Shown piece by piece: positions 26,626 to 36,383 of a stretch of 64,000 bases of DNA. The position numbers and the translations under genes are program-made. The notes below the pieces were generated by a model. The model saw nothing but the letters and a program-made list of their open reading frames with translations, was not told the origin of the DNA and made no database searches. Position 1 is the stretch's first letter. Each line of letters starts with the position of its first letter. The stretch is from Microvirga terrestris (lineage in GTDB: Bacteria > Pseudomonadota > Alphaproteobacteria > Rhizobiales > Beijerinckiaceae): positions 1-64,000 of the forward strand of contig NZ_JADQDN010000004.1 in assembly GCF_015694425.1 (NCBI RefSeq), written 5' to 3'.

Positions 26626-27078
26626 ATGAGCACCAAGGCCCTCAGGAAGGAAGAAGAGGACAACCTCCTCCGTCGTGCCGACGATGTGTGCCGGCAGAAC
26701 AATCTCAGGCTCACGCCGATCCGGGAACGCGTCTATCGTGAGTTGGTCCAGAGCGGCGGCCCTGTCGGGGCTTACGATCTGGTCGATCGCCTGAGCAATG
26801 AGAAGAAGCGTCTTGCTCCGGTGACCATTTATCGTGCCCTGGATTTCCTGCGCGACGCAGGTCTCGTCCATCGCCTGGCCACCCAGAACTCCTATGTGAT
26901 TTCCCACGGCCAGCCGGACATGAACGCGATGAAGATCATGTTCGTGGATGCGAAGACCGGTGAAACCGTCGAGGTTCATTCGAGCGAGGTTGCCGAGGCT
27001 GTACGCAAGGCCGCCGAGCAGGCCGGCTTCAAATCGGTCTCGCCGTTCATGGAAGTCGAAGGCGAGATCGCTCAATAA
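26626..27078 (+). CDS. Fur-like regulator lacking the usual metal-binding residues
   Basis: A 150-residue protein with a Fur-type winged helix (LRLTPIRERVYRELVQSGG and APVTIYRALDFLRDAGLVHR). The dimerisation domain is present, but both CxxC pairs are absent and only one Cys is visible (VCRQNN). The usual His-rich regulatory site is missing too. The ATG at 26626 has AGGAG 8 nt upstream; an ATG three codons earlier is possible. It may be a metal-independent or differently liganded relative of Zur, which lies just upstream on the same strand. Confidence 0.8.
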   Translation: MSTKALRKEEEDNLLRRADDVCRQNNLRLTPIRERVYRELVQSGGPVGAYDLVDRLSNEKKRLAPVTIYRALDFLRDAGLVHRLATQNSYVISHGQPDMNAMKIMFVDAKTGETVEVHSSEVAEAVRKAAEQAGFKSVSPFMEVEGEIAQ

Positions 27079-27118
27079 TGCAAAATGAGGCAGGATCGAC
27101 CTCGACCTGCCTCTCAGA

Positions 27119-27159
27119 ACAAAACAAAAGGCCGGGCAATGCCCGGCCTTTTGTTTTGT
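27119..27159. terminator. Bidirectional intrinsic terminator
   Basis: A perfect 19-bp inverted repeat has the core AAAAGGCCGGGC/GCCCGGCCTTTT (3-nt loop) and A/T-rich ends that supply a T-tract in both directions. It lies between the convergent fur-like and RND pump genes; its last base touches the stop codon of the pump gene. Confidence 0.9.
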
Positions 27160-30100
27160 CACTCCGCCGCAACGGGCTGATGATGATGGTGCTTCTCGGG
27201 CGTCCTATCCTCCGCCCGGTGAGCACGGACCGTCTCCCGTGAGATGAAGGTGTAGAACATCGGCACCACAAAGAGGGTGAAGATCGTGCCGATGGACATG
27301 CCGGACGCGATCACCAAGCCCATCGAGAAACGGGCAGCCGCACCGGCGCCGCTGGCATAGAGCAGAGGCGCGACACCGAGCACCATGGCAGCCGTGGTCA
27401 TCAGGATCGGGCGCAGACGGACGCGCGCCGCTTCCTCGATGGCCTCGCGCTTGCCGACTCCGTGCTTCTCCTTCTGCTCGTTGGCGAACTCCACCATCAG
27501 AATGCCGTGCTTGGTGATCAGGCCCACAAGAGTGATCAATCCAACCTGCGTGTAGATGTTGAGAGTCGCCAGACCCAGATTCAGGAAGATCATGGCGCCG
27601 AACATGGAGAGCGGAACCGACATCATGATGATGAACGGGTCGCGGAAGCTCTCGAACTGCGCCGCCAGCACCAGATAGATCACGATGACGGCGAGCCCGA
27701 AGGCCAGGAAGATCGAATTGCCTTCCTGGATTTCCAGGCGCGACTGACCGGCATAATCCTCATAGAAGCCCTGTGGCATAACCTCCTTGGCGATCGAGCG
27801 CAGGGTGGCCAACCCGTCGGACGTGGTCACGCCTGGGAGCGGCAAGGCCGACAGGGTTGCCGAGTTGAGCTGGTTGAACTGCTCGATGGCAGCCGGCGCA
27901 GCATCCGTCTTGATACTGATGAGAGCCGACAAGGGAACCATGGAACCGTCGGACGCGCGGACATAATACTCGGAAAGCCGCTCAGGATTGAGACGATCCA
28001 CCTGCCGAACCTGACTGACGACGTCGTAGCTCCGGTTGTCTCGGTCGAACTTGGAGATCGGCGCACCGCCGACCAGAGCCCCGAGCGTGTTGCCGATCTC
28101 GGACACGGGCACACCCAACGCGGCAGCCCGGTCGCGATCAACCGTGATGCGCGCCCGCGGCGTCTCGTAGGAGATGGAGTTCTGGACGACGATGAACTTG
28201 CCCGACTTCATCGCCCGCTTGCGGATTTCATCCGCAGTCTCATAGGCCTGGGAGGAATCGCCGATCGTGCGCAGAACATACTGGATCGGCAGGCCGTCAC
28301 CGGCTCCGGGCAGGGATGGAGGCGCGAAGGCGAAGGCCTGCAGGCCAGCGTTTTCATTCAAAAGGTTCTGAATGTCTTGCTTAGTCTGAGCACCCTTCTT
28401 GTCACGCTCGCTCCACTCTTTCAGCTTGAAGCCGAAAAAGCCGCCGCCGCCGCCGTCGATGCCGACGATCAGGAAGCTGTCGTCGATTTCCTTGATCTTC
28501 TCGGCCGCATTGGTGAACTGCTTTGAGAAAGCCTGGGTATAATCGGCGGTCGCATATTTCGGTGCATTCAGAATGCCGAGATAGGCGCCCTGATCCTCTT
28601 CCGGCGCAAGCTCGGAGGAGGTCTTGGTGAACATGAACGCCGTGGTGCCGAGCAGGACGGCCACGATGACGAGCGTCACGCCACGATAGTCCAGCGAACC
28701 CTTGAGGCGGCGGGAATACCAGTTCTCAAGCCGGGTGAAGACCCGGTCGACGAAAGCGGCGAAGCGGCCCTGCGCCCCATGCGACTTCAGGAGCTTCGAC
28801 GACATCATTGGCGAGAGCGTCACGGCGACGATGCCCGAGATGATCACGGCTCCGGCCAAGGTGAAAGCAAACTCACGGAAGAGCGAGCCCGTCAGGCCCT
28901 GCGTGAAGCCGATGGGGGCATAGACGGCCGCCAGCGTGATCGTCATGGAGACGATCGGCACGAAGATCTCCTTCATGCCCACGACGGCTGCCTCGACCGG
29001 CTTCAAACCCTCCTCAATGTGGCGGTGAATATTCTCCAGCACCACGATGGCGTCGTCCACCACAAGACCGATGGCAAGCACCATGGCCAGCAGGGTGAGC
29101 AGGTTGATCGAGTAGCCCAGCGCATAGAGGAAGAAACAGACGCCCACGAGTGAGAGCGGGATGGTCACGATGGGGATCAGCACCGAGCGGAAAGACCCCA
29201 AGAACAGCAGGATCACCACCACGACGATGAGCGCCGCCTCGCCGATGGTCTTGAACACCTCCTCAATCGAGGCCGAGATGAAGTTCGACGCATCGTACAC
29301 GATCTCGACGGTCATGCCCTGAGGCAGGGTCGAGCGGATGCCTTCAATGGCCTTTGTTACCTCTTCGGCAACGGTCAGCGGATTGGCCGATGGTGTCGGC
29401 GTGATGCCGATGAAGGTACCCTGGCTGCCGTTGAAGCTGACGATAGTGTCCGTGCTCTCAGGCCCGAGTTCCACATCCGCCACATCGCGCAGGCGCACGA
29501 CCTGGTCGCCGTTCGAGCGGATCGGCAGCGTGCCGAAAGTCTCGGGCGTCTGCAGAGTGGTCTGCATGTCGAGCCGGTAGGCGACATACTCGCTCTGGGT
29601 CTTGCCGGGCGCCGCGAGGAAGTTGTTGGCCCTGATCGCCGCCACCACGTCGCCGGCCGTCACAGCGCGAGCCGCCAGGCGCACGGGATCGATCCAGACA
29701 CGCATGGAGAAGTCGCGCCCGCCGAGGATCTCGGCATTGCCGACGCCTTCGAGCGTCGCAAAACGCGGCTGCACCACGCGGGTGAGGAATTCGGAGACCT
29801 GCTCCGGGTTCATCTCCGTGCTGCCGAAGGTGATGTACATGAGGGCGAAGCTCTGGCCCGTGCCCTTCATGATCACCGGATCCTCAGCCTCGGAGGGAAG
29901 CTGCGCGCGGATCTGCTGCACCTTGGAGGTGACTTCCGTGAGCGCCGCGTTCGGATCGGTGTTAAGGCGCATGCGCACGGACACCGTGCTCACGCCCAGA
30001 CGGCTCTGCGTCGTCACGTAGTCGACGCCTTCCGCACTCGACACGGACTTGGCGATGGGCGTGCTGATGAAGCCCTGGATCAGGTCGGCGCTGGCGCCCG

Positions 30101-30254
30101 TATAGACCGTCGTGATCGTGATGGTGGTTTCCTCGACCTCAGGATACTGGCGCACCTGGAGGTTCATCAGACCCTGCGCACCCAGCAGCAGGATCAGGAG
30201 GCTCACCACCATCGACAAAACGGGGCGGCGGATGAAAAGTTCTGTGAAACTCAT
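27159..30254 (-). CDS. RND multidrug efflux permease (AcrB/MexB, HAE1 family)
   Basis: A 1031-residue inner-membrane proton-driven exporter. It shows the family start MSFTELFIRRPVLSMVVSLL, 12 membrane helices with two large periplasmic loops, and the TM4 proton-relay signature LAIGLVVDDAIVVLENIHRH with the Asp pair. Length is normal for the HAE1 class. The extreme C-terminus is His-rich (EKHHHHQPVAAE). It follows its adaptor by 9 bp. No outer-membrane factor gene is linked, so a TolC encoded elsewhere is probably used. Confidence 0.96.
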   Translation of the reverse strand: MSFTELFIRRPVLSMVVSLLILLLGAQGLMNLQVRQYPEVEETTITITTVYTGASADLIQGFISTPIAKSVSSAEGVDYVTTQSRLGVSTVSVRMRLNTDPNAALTEVTSKVQQIRAQLPSEAEDPVIMKGTGQSFALMYITFGSTEMNPEQVSEFLTRVVQPRFATLEGVGNAEILGGRDFSMRVWIDPVRLAARAVTAGDVVAAIRANNFLAAPGKTQSEYVAYRLDMQTTLQTPETFGTLPIRSNGDQVVRLRDVADVELGPESTDTIVSFNGSQGTFIGITPTPSANPLTVAEEVTKAIEGIRSTLPQGMTVEIVYDASNFISASIEEVFKTIGEAALIVVVVILLFLGSFRSVLIPIVTIPLSLVGVCFFLYALGYSINLLTLLAMVLAIGLVVDDAIVVLENIHRHIEEGLKPVEAAVVGMKEIFVPIVSMTITLAAVYAPIGFTQGLTGSLFREFAFTLAGAVIISGIVAVTLSPMMSSKLLKSHGAQGRFAAFVDRVFTRLENWYSRRLKGSLDYRGVTLVIVAVLLGTTAFMFTKTSSELAPEEDQGAYLGILNAPKYATADYTQAFSKQFTNAAEKIKEIDDSFLIVGIDGGGGGFFGFKLKEWSERDKKGAQTKQDIQNLLNENAGLQAFAFAPPSLPGAGDGLPIQYVLRTIGDSSQAYETADEIRKRAMKSGKFIVVQNSISYETPRARITVDRDRAAALGVPVSEIGNTLGALVGGAPISKFDRDNRSYDVVSQVRQVDRLNPERLSEYYVRASDGSMVPLSALISIKTDAAPAAIEQFNQLNSATLSALPLPGVTTSDGLATLRSIAKEVMPQGFYEDYAGQSRLEIQEGNSIFLAFGLAVIVIYLVLAAQFESFRDPFIIMMSVPLSMFGAMIFLNLGLATLNIYTQVGLITLVGLITKHGILMVEFANEQKEKHGVGKREAIEEAARVRLRPILMTTAAMVLGVAPLLYASGAGAAARFSMGLVIASGMSIGTIFTLFVVPMFYTFISRETVRAHRAEDRTPEKHHHHQPVAAE

Positions 30255-30263
30255 GGCTGAAGC

Positions 30264-31397
30264 CTATTGCCCGCTTGCGAGCTTCGTCGCGTCGAGCTTG
30301 GTCACATCGATGGTGTTGTCGATTTTGACGGTCGAGCCAGCCTGCAGTTTGTTCTGCCCCGAGGCAGCCACCTGCTGACCAGGGTTGAGGCCGGAGAGGA
30401 TCTCGAGAGCCCCGCCGCGGCGACGGCCGGTCTTCACGAAGACCTGCTTGACGACCTGAACCTGCTGGCCTGCCCGCTCTTCCTGCTCGATCGTGTAGAC
30501 GTAATCCCCGTAGAGGCTGGTGATAACCGCCGTCTGTGGCAGGGTCATGACGTTCGGCTGTTCCGGCAGAATCGCTTCCACGTGGAGGAACTGACCGGGG
30601 AGAATGGCCCCGTCCTTGTTTTCGTCAATGATCGCCTGAACGGAGACCAGACGGGTCGCCGGATCGACACGAGGATCCTTGCCGACGACGCGCCCCTTGA
30701 AGGGCAGGTTCGCCTCGGTCACACCGACCCGAACTTCCTGACCGAGCTTGATTTCAGCAGCCCGCTGCTCCGGAACGGTAAAGTCGACCTTCATGGACGA
30801 CAGATCCTGGAAGCTCGCGATGACCGTTCCCGGCTGCAGGTATTGCCCGACATCGATCCGCGGGATGCCGATAACGCCGGAGAACGGCGCCTTCAGAGCC
30901 TTTTGCTCAATCGTGGCCTGCAGGCGTGCCAGACGCGACCGCGCAGCCGCGAACAAAGCGCTGGCCTGATCGAGGTTCGCTTCCGTACCGTAACCGCGAG
31001 CTGACAGGGCCTTGGCGCGCTCGAAGTTGCTTTCAGCCGTCTTCACATTCGCCTGGACATCCTGAATGTCCGCGCGCTCGACTGTGTCGTCGAGCTGGAC
31101 GAGAACTTCGCCCTGACGGACATTCTGGTTTGCCTTGAACTTAATCTGGCTGACGATGCCAGCCGTCTCGAAGGCCAGTTCGACCCCGTTGGCAGCCTTG
31201 GCCGTGCCGATGGCGCCGATGCTCGGGGACCAAGTCTTCGCCTCGACCTTGGCAGCCGAAACCGTCTGCGCCGGTTGCTGCATGGTGGCGAAGAATTGGG
31301 TGATCATCTTGTCGCGGAAGAAGTTGAACCAGATCAACCCGCCGCAGAGGCCAACCGCGAGAATGAACACAAGACCGACTACAAGGCGCCGTTTCAT
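30264..31397 (-). CDS. RND efflux periplasmic adaptor (membrane fusion protein)
   Basis: A 377-residue adaptor with an N-terminal membrane anchor (MKRRLVVGLVFILAVGLCGG), a lipoyl domain (QNVRQGEVLVQLDDTVERAD), an alpha-hairpin (~110-170), a second lipoyl half (KAPFSGVIGIPRIDVGQYL), and beta-barrel and membrane-proximal domains. It is the first gene of the pump operon, divergent from the TetR gene, with a palindromic operator in the shared region. Confidence 0.94.
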   Translation of the reverse strand: MKRRLVVGLVFILAVGLCGGLIWFNFFRDKMITQFFATMQQPAQTVSAAKVEAKTWSPSIGAIGTAKAANGVELAFETAGIVSQIKFKANQNVRQGEVLVQLDDTVERADIQDVQANVKTAESNFERAKALSARGYGTEANLDQASALFAAARSRLARLQATIEQKALKAPFSGVIGIPRIDVGQYLQPGTVIASFQDLSSMKVDFTVPEQRAAEIKLGQEVRVGVTEANLPFKGRVVGKDPRVDPATRLVSVQAIIDENKDGAILPGQFLHVEAILPEQPNVMTLPQTAVITSLYGDYVYTIEQEERAGQQVQVVKQVFVKTGRRRGGALEILSGLNPGQQVAASGQNKLQAGSTVKIDNTIDVTKLDATKLASGQ

Positions 31398-31506
31398 AGG
31401 CTTCTTCCGAAATTCCGAACCCCTATCAACGGGCTCATATAAGACTAAGGAGGTGCGGCATTAACGCGGCTTTCCCTTGACGCCAATACCGTGGAACAAT
31501 TTATAT

Positions 31507-31520
31507 ACCGTCTGGACGGT
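31507..31520. promoter_or_regulatory. TetR-type operator
   Basis: ACCGTC-TG-GACGGT is a perfect inverted repeat flanked by A/T-rich sequence, in the 160-bp gap between the divergent efflux operon and tetR-type gene. It fits the AcrR/TtgR arrangement in which the repressor controls both directions. Confidence 0.75.
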
Positions 31521-31560
31521 TTAGTCGCAAGTGCGTCAACGCACGAAACAAGAGTTATGG

Positions 31561-32133
31561 ATGCTGTTTCCCTGTACCAGAGGCCGTAAGAGTTCCCGAG
31601 AAAAAATTCTTGATGCGGCCGCAGAACTTGTCGGCGAGATCGGCGCCGGCCGGCTGACGCTCGAGGCCGTGGCGGAGAAGGCTGGGCTCAGCAAGGGCGG
31701 GCTGCTCTACAACTTTCCGACTAAGGATGCGCTGCTGCAGGGGATGATTCAGCGCATGATCGACCAGGTCGCCTCTGAAAAGGAGGTCTTGCGCGAAAAG
31801 GCCCATCCTGGCCCCAACTTGGAAGCCAGGGTCGTGACCAAGACGCTGCTGAATATATGCTGCGGCGGCAAGATGCAGGACATGGCCACCGGAATGATGG
31901 CCGCTACGGCCGAGAATCCGCGTCTTCTCGACCCCGTGCGCCAGGTGATCCGCACCACTCTGGAGCAGTTGAAGGCAACCTCGGACGACCTCGATTCCGC
32001 CCTGCTGGCATGGCTGGCGACGGAAGGGCTGAGCAGTCTGGAGATGCACAATCTCAGCCCATTTTCGGATGAGGACAGGGATCGGATTGTGAGGGCCATC
32101 GAGCGCCTCGTCACCAAAGGGATCGCCGAATAG
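31561..32133 (+). CDS. TetR-family repressor of the RND pump
   Basis: About 190 residues. The TetR helix-turn-helix is near the N-terminus (REKILDAAAELVGEIGAGRL then KAGLSKGGLLYNFPTKDALL), followed by an all-helical ligand domain. The ATG at 31561 has AAGAG 6 nt upstream; a GTG at 31531 lies closer to the operator and has no ribosome site. The gene is divergent from the pump operon, and its product is the natural partner of the palindrome at 31507-31520. Confidence 0.9.
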   Translation: MLFPCTRGRKSSREKILDAAAELVGEIGAGRLTLEAVAEKAGLSKGGLLYNFPTKDALLQGMIQRMIDQVASEKEVLREKAHPGPNLEARVVTKTLLNICCGGKMQDMATGMMAATAENPRLLDPVRQVIRTTLEQLKATSDDLDSALLAWLATEGLSSLEMHNLSPFSDEDRDRIVRAIERLVTKGIAE

Positions 32134-32144
32134 ACAGTTGCCGC

Positions 32145-33317
32145 TTAGGCCATCCAGGATGGGTCGCTCAGCACCTCGTCCGTATGCTCGCCGAGCCGCG
32201 GCGAAGGCCGCTGGGCCGCCATCGGCTCCCCATTCATCACGATTGGCGAGCGGACGGACGGGATGGCCCCACCTATGGCCTCGGGCGAGGACAGGTCGAT
32301 CCTCATGCCGCGGGCGATGACCTGCGGATCGGCGAAGACATCCGCCACCGTGTTGATGGGACCGGCCGGAACACCCTGTTTCTCGAGTGCCGACAGCAGC
32401 GCATCGCGGGTGGTTTTCAGGGTGAGCTCGGTGAGGATCGGCACGAGTTCGGCCCGGCGGCCCACCCGGCCTGCATTGGAGCTGAAACGCTCGTCCCGGG
32501 CCAGCTCAGGCTTGCCGAGGACCGACACGAACCGGGCGAACTGCCCATCGTTGCCCACCGCCACGATCACGTGACCGTCCGCCACCGGGAAAACCTGATA
32601 CGGCACGATGTTGGGATGGGCATTGCCCATGCGCCGGGGCGACTTGCCAGAGGCCAGATAGTTCATGGCCTGGTTCGCCAGCACGCTCGTCTGCACGTCG
32701 AGGAGAGCCATGTCGAGATGCGCGCCCTTCCCCGTGGCATCGCGCTGGCGAAGGGCGGCCAGGATGCCGACGACCGAGTAGACGCCGGTGAAGATGTCCA
32801 CATAGGCGACGCCAATCTTCTGCGGCTCGCCATCCGGATCGCCCGTAAGGTCCATGATCCCGCCCATGCCCTGGATCATGAAGTCGTAACCGGCACGCGA
32901 CGCGTAAGGCCCGTTCTGGCCAAAACCGGTGATCGAGCAATAGACCAGACGGGGATTGACTTTTTTCAGGCTCTCATAGTCGAGGCCGTATTTCTTCAGG
33001 CCTCCAACTTTGAAGTTCTCGATCACCACATCCGCATGGGCGGCAAGTTTTCGCACAAGCTCCTGGCCCTCAGGCGTCTCGAAATCCACCGCAATGGAGC
33101 GTTTGCCGCGGTTGCAGGAATGGAAATAGGCCGCCGAGAGATCGCCGCCATCGGCTGCCTCCACGAAGGGCGGTCCCCAGCCGCGGGTGTCGTCGCCCGC
33201 GCCTGGCCGCTCGACCTTCACCACATCGGCACCGAGATCGGCGAGCAGCTGGCCGACCCAGGGGCCTGCCAGAATACGCGCGAGTTCGAGGACTTTGAGG
33301 CCAGCGAGCGGTTTCAT
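32145..33317 (-). CDS. CaiB/BaiF-family CoA transferase
   Basis: A 390-residue class III (formyl-CoA-transferase-type) enzyme. The family start LAGLKVLELARILAGPWVGQ and the catalytic-Asp region GAHLDMALLDVQTSVLANQA are visible. Last gene of the glutaryl-CoA operon. CoA transferases paired with glutaryl-CoA dehydrogenase activate glutarate with succinyl-CoA, and that role is inferred here. The ATG at 33317 is chosen; a TTG three codons upstream overlaps the preceding stop codon. Confidence 0.9.
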   Translation of the reverse strand: MKPLAGLKVLELARILAGPWVGQLLADLGADVVKVERPGAGDDTRGWGPPFVEAADGGDLSAAYFHSCNRGKRSIAVDFETPEGQELVRKLAAHADVVIENFKVGGLKKYGLDYESLKKVNPRLVYCSITGFGQNGPYASRAGYDFMIQGMGGIMDLTGDPDGEPQKIGVAYVDIFTGVYSVVGILAALRQRDATGKGAHLDMALLDVQTSVLANQAMNYLASGKSPRRMGNAHPNIVPYQVFPVADGHVIVAVGNDGQFARFVSVLGKPELARDERFSSNAGRVGRRAELVPILTELTLKTTRDALLSALEKQGVPAGPINTVADVFADPQVIARGMRIDLSSPEAIGGAIPSVRSPIVMNGEPMAAQRPSPRLGEHTDEVLSDPSWMA

Positions 33318-33322
33318 GCGGA

Positions 33323-34129
33323 TCAATCCATGATCGTGTCGAGGCCGCGCCGCAGGCCAGTGAAGGATCCGACGCGGCGGGCGGCCAGCAGGGTGCCGGC
33401 GACGTAAGGAGCCGCCGACGAGCCCGCATCGTGACGGATCACGAGGCGCTCGTTGTCGGCCCCGAAAACCGCCTCGCAGGACAGGACGAAGGATGGCATG
33501 CGCAGGGAATGAACCTGCACGGGCTCTTTGGCTCCCAGGGCCCCGCCACGGGTCTCGCGAACGCCGGTGAGTTCGGCGACAGGCTTCGAGGTGGCAGGCT
33601 GGCGCGCCTCGCTCAAAAGCTCGGCCAGTTCGCGAGCAGTGCCCGACGGTGTATCCGGCTTCTTGGCCGAGGCGTAATCGATGACCTCGACATCCGGCAC
33701 GTAGCGCGCTGCCTCAAGGGCGAAGCGGCGCAGCAGCGTCGCGGTGATCGAGAAGTTGCCGGCTGCAAGCACGCCCCGCCCTGCTTTCTGCGCCTCTCCG
33801 TCGATTTCGGTGTAATCCTCAGCGCTGAGCCCCGAGGTGCCGACGACCACGTGCCGCCCCTGAGCCAGGGCCGTGAGGGTGTTGGCCTTCACAACATCGG
33901 GCTTGGTGTAGTCGATCACCACGTCGGACGGCTCGCGCAGTGCCTCTTCCAGTGTGGCGCTGATCGGAACTCCGAGGCGGGAAAGGCCGGCGGCTTCGCC
34001 CGCATCCTGCCCCGCCGCACTGCGGCTGACGGCGCCGGCCAGCACGAGATCATCGGAGGCGGCAATCGCCGCCACGAGAGCTTTGCCGACCCAGCCGGTC
34101 GATCCTGCCAGGGTGATCCGAAGCGCCAT
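33323..34129 (-). CDS. DapB-family reductase homologue lacking the catalytic histidines
   Basis: A 268-residue member of the dihydrodipicolinate reductase family: Rossmann start LAGSTGWVGKALVA, conserved GTSGLS and GNFSITATLL, and the substrate motif KKPDTPSGTARELAEL. Where genuine DapB has a His-His pair before the conserved Lys (HHRHK-type), this protein reads YASAKK, so the general acid/base His residues are missing while the Lys is kept. It lies between glutaryl-CoA dehydrogenase (14-bp gap) and the CoA transferase. A role in degradation rather than lysine synthesis is likely; substrate unknown. Confidence 0.82.
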   Translation of the reverse strand: MALRITLAGSTGWVGKALVAAIAASDDLVLAGAVSRSAAGQDAGEAAGLSRLGVPISATLEEALREPSDVVIDYTKPDVVKANTLTALAQGRHVVVGTSGLSAEDYTEIDGEAQKAGRGVLAAGNFSITATLLRRFALEAARYVPDVEVIDYASAKKPDTPSGTARELAELLSEARQPATSKPVAELTGVRETRGGALGAKEPVQVHSLRMPSFVLSCEAVFGADNERLVIRHDAGSSAAPYVAGTLLAARRVGSFTGLRRGLDTIMD

Positions 34130-34143
34130 CGATGTGCCCTCTC

Positions 34144-35343
34144 TCAGAAGAATGCCTGAAGGCCCGTCTGGGCACGGCCGAGGATCAGCGCATGCACGTC
34201 GTGGGTGCCCTCATAGGTGTTCACGGTCTCCAGGTTCTGCGCGTGGCGCATCACGTGGTATTCCTCCTGGATGCCGTTGCCGCCGTGCATGTCGCGGGCG
34301 ATGCGTGCGATCTCCAGAGCCTTGCCGCAATTGTTGCGCTTGACCAGCGAGATCATCTCGGGCGCCACGCGGCCCTCGTCGAAGAGGCGGCCGACGCGCA
34401 AGCTGGCGTGCAGGCCGAGCGTGATCTCGGTCATCATATCGGCGAGTTTCTTCTGCACCAGCTGGGTCGCGGCCAGCGGCCGGTCGAACTGCTTGCGGTC
34501 CAGCGTGTATTGGCGCGCCCGGTGCCAGCAATCCTCCGCCGCTCCCAGCGAACCCCACGAAATGCCGTAGCGGGCGCGGTTGAGGCAGCCGAACGGACCT
34601 TTCAGGCCCGATACGTTCGGCAGCAGGGCGTCCTCACCAACCTCGACATTATCCATGACGATCTCGCCGGTAATGGAGGCGCGGAGCGACAGCTTGCCGC
34701 CGATCTTCGGGGCGGACAGCCCCTTCATGCCCTTGTCCAACACGAAGCCGCGAATCTGGTTGTCGTGGGCTTCCGACTTCGCCCATACGACGAACACATC
34801 CGCGATGGGGGAGTTGGAGATCCACATCTTGGAGCCGGTGAGGCGATAGCCGCCATCGGTCTTCACAGCGCGGGTCTTCATGCCAGCGGGATCGGAGCCC
34901 GCATCCGGCTCGGTGAGGCCGAAGCAGCCCACATATTCGCCCGACGCCAGTTTCGGCAGGTACTTCCGGCGCTGCTCCTCGGAGCCATAGGCATAGATGG
35001 GATACATCACGAGGGAGGACTGCACGCTCATCATGGAGCGGTAGCCGGAATCGACCCGCTCCACCTCGCGGGCCACGAGACCGTAGGCCACATAGGACGC
35101 ACCGGCGCAGCCATAATCCTCCGGCAGGGTTACGCCGAGAAGGCCCAACTCGCCCATCTCGTTGAAGATTGCGCGGTCCGTCTTTTCTTCGCGATAGGCT
35201 TCGATCACCCGGGGCAGGAGCTTGTCCTGGGCATAAGCCCGGGCCGTGTCGCGGATCATGCGCTCGTCGTCGGTGAGAAGCTCGTCGAGGAGCAGCGGGT
35301 CCTCCCACTTGAGCTTCGCGAGTTCCTGTTGAGCACCGGCCAT
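34144..35343 (-). CDS. gcdH: Acyl-CoA dehydrogenase, glutaryl-CoA dehydrogenase type
   Basis: A 399-residue flavoprotein. It carries the acyl-CoA dehydrogenase signatures [17 protein letters not shown] and [19 protein letters not shown], and the catalytic Glu in [17 protein letters not shown]. The N-terminal stretch [20 protein letters not shown] and the overall length are typical of glutaryl-CoA dehydrogenase, which oxidatively decarboxylates glutaryl-CoA to crotonyl-CoA. The start at 35343 ([10 protein letters not shown]) has GGAAGG 9 nt upstream. It heads the operon with the DapB-like and CoA-transferase genes and is divergent from a LysR gene. Confidence 0.9.
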   Translation of the reverse strand: MAGAQQELAKLKWEDPLLLDELLTDDERMIRDTARAYAQDKLLPRVIEAYREEKTDRAIFNEMGELGLLGVTLPEDYGCAGASYVAYGLVAREVERVDSGYRSMMSVQSSLVMYPIYAYGSEEQRRKYLPKLASGEYVGCFGLTEPDAGSDPAGMKTRAVKTDGGYRLTGSKMWISNSPIADVFVVWAKSEAHDNQIRGFVLDKGMKGLSAPKIGGKLSLRASITGEIVMDNVEVGEDALLPNVSGLKGPFGCLNRARYGISWGSLGAAEDCWHRARQYTLDRKQFDRPLAATQLVQKKLADMMTEITLGLHASLRVGRLFDEGRVAPEMISLVKRNNCGKALEIARIARDMHGGNGIQEEYHVMRHAQNLETVNTYEGTHDVHALILGRAQTGLQAFF

Positions 35344-35486
35344 GATGATCATCCTTCCCATGAGTGCTTTTGGGCGCCGGCGTCAGGCCAGACAAACCCA
35401 TTGAATTTGAGCGGCAAAATCGCGCTGGACAGGCCAAAAGTAAATCGACATCTTCGCAGCAGGTTATTCACAATCGGAATGAACGT

Positions 35487-36383
35487 GTGTTTCGTCGCGG
35501 TTTCCTGCCCAATGTGGGCAATCTCCTCGCCTTCGAGGCCACGGCCCGCCACGGCAGCGTGTCACGAGCAGCCGAAGAGCTCAACCTGACGCAGAGCGCC
35601 GTCTCGCGCCAGATCCAGCAATTGGAGGAATCGCTCGGCGTCTCCCTGTTCAGCCGTTCGCGGCAGCGGGTGGTGCTCACCGATGTGGGGCGCCTGTATG
35701 CGTCCCAGGTGCGGGCTACCCTGTCCGAGCTGTCTGACGCGACCCATCAGGCCATTGCGCTCTCGGGCACGACCGGGGTGCTCAACCTCGCCACCCTGCC
35801 GACCTTCGGCACCCGCTGGCTCATCCCGCGCATTCCCGGCTTCTTCGCCCAGCATCCGGGGGCAACGGTGAATTTCGGCGTCCGGCTCGTGCCCTTCGAC
35901 TTCGCCACCGAGCCGTTCGACGCAGCCATTCATTTCGGCGAGCCGCACTGGCCGGGCGCCGTGTGCGAATTGCTGCGGACGGAGGAGGCGGTGCCCGTCT
36001 GCAGCCCGGCCTACCGGGAGCGCGAGAACCTGCGTTCGCCGCAGGATCTAGCCCGAGCCACCCTGCTCCAGCAGAGCACGCGCCCCACCGCCTGGGCGGA
36101 GTGGTTCGCCAGCATTGGCGTGGAGGCGAGCAATCCGCTCCGCGGCCCGCGCTTCGAGCAATTCGCCATGGTGGCCCAGGCGGCAGCCGCTGACCTGGGC
36201 GCCGCTCTCATTCCGCATTTCCTGATCGCCGACGAGCTGGCGTCAGGTCGCCTGGAAATCCTTTTCCCGAACAGCCTTGTCAGCGGCGGCGCCTATTACC
36301 TGGTCTACCCAGAGCACAAGGCGGAGACGCCGCTCCTGCGCTCCTTCCGCGATTGGATCCTCGATCAGATCCATCAGGGATAG
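35487..36383 (+). CDS. LysR-family regulator, probably of the glutaryl-CoA operon
   Basis: About 298 residues from a GTG at 35487, which gives the usual LysR length and N-terminus (RRGFLPNVGNLLAFEATARH). The frame is open from 35364, but that extension would leave no promoter room. The helix-turn-helix is LNLTQSAVSRQIQQLEESLG. The effector domain resembles GcvA-type members. It is divergent from gcdH, an arrangement in which such regulators activate glutarate metabolism. The stop overlaps the convergent exporter gene by 10 bp. Confidence 0.88.
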   Translation: MFRRGFLPNVGNLLAFEATARHGSVSRAAEELNLTQSAVSRQIQQLEESLGVSLFSRSRQRVVLTDVGRLYASQVRATLSELSDATHQAIALSGTTGVLNLATLPTFGTRWLIPRIPGFFAQHPGATVNFGVRLVPFDFATEPFDAAIHFGEPHWPGAVCELLRTEEAVPVCSPAYRERENLRSPQDLARATLLQQSTRPTAWAEWFASIGVEASNPLRGPRFEQFAMVAQAAAADLGAALIPHFLIADELASGRLEILFPNSLVSGGAYYLVYPEHKAETPLLRSFRDWILDQIHQG

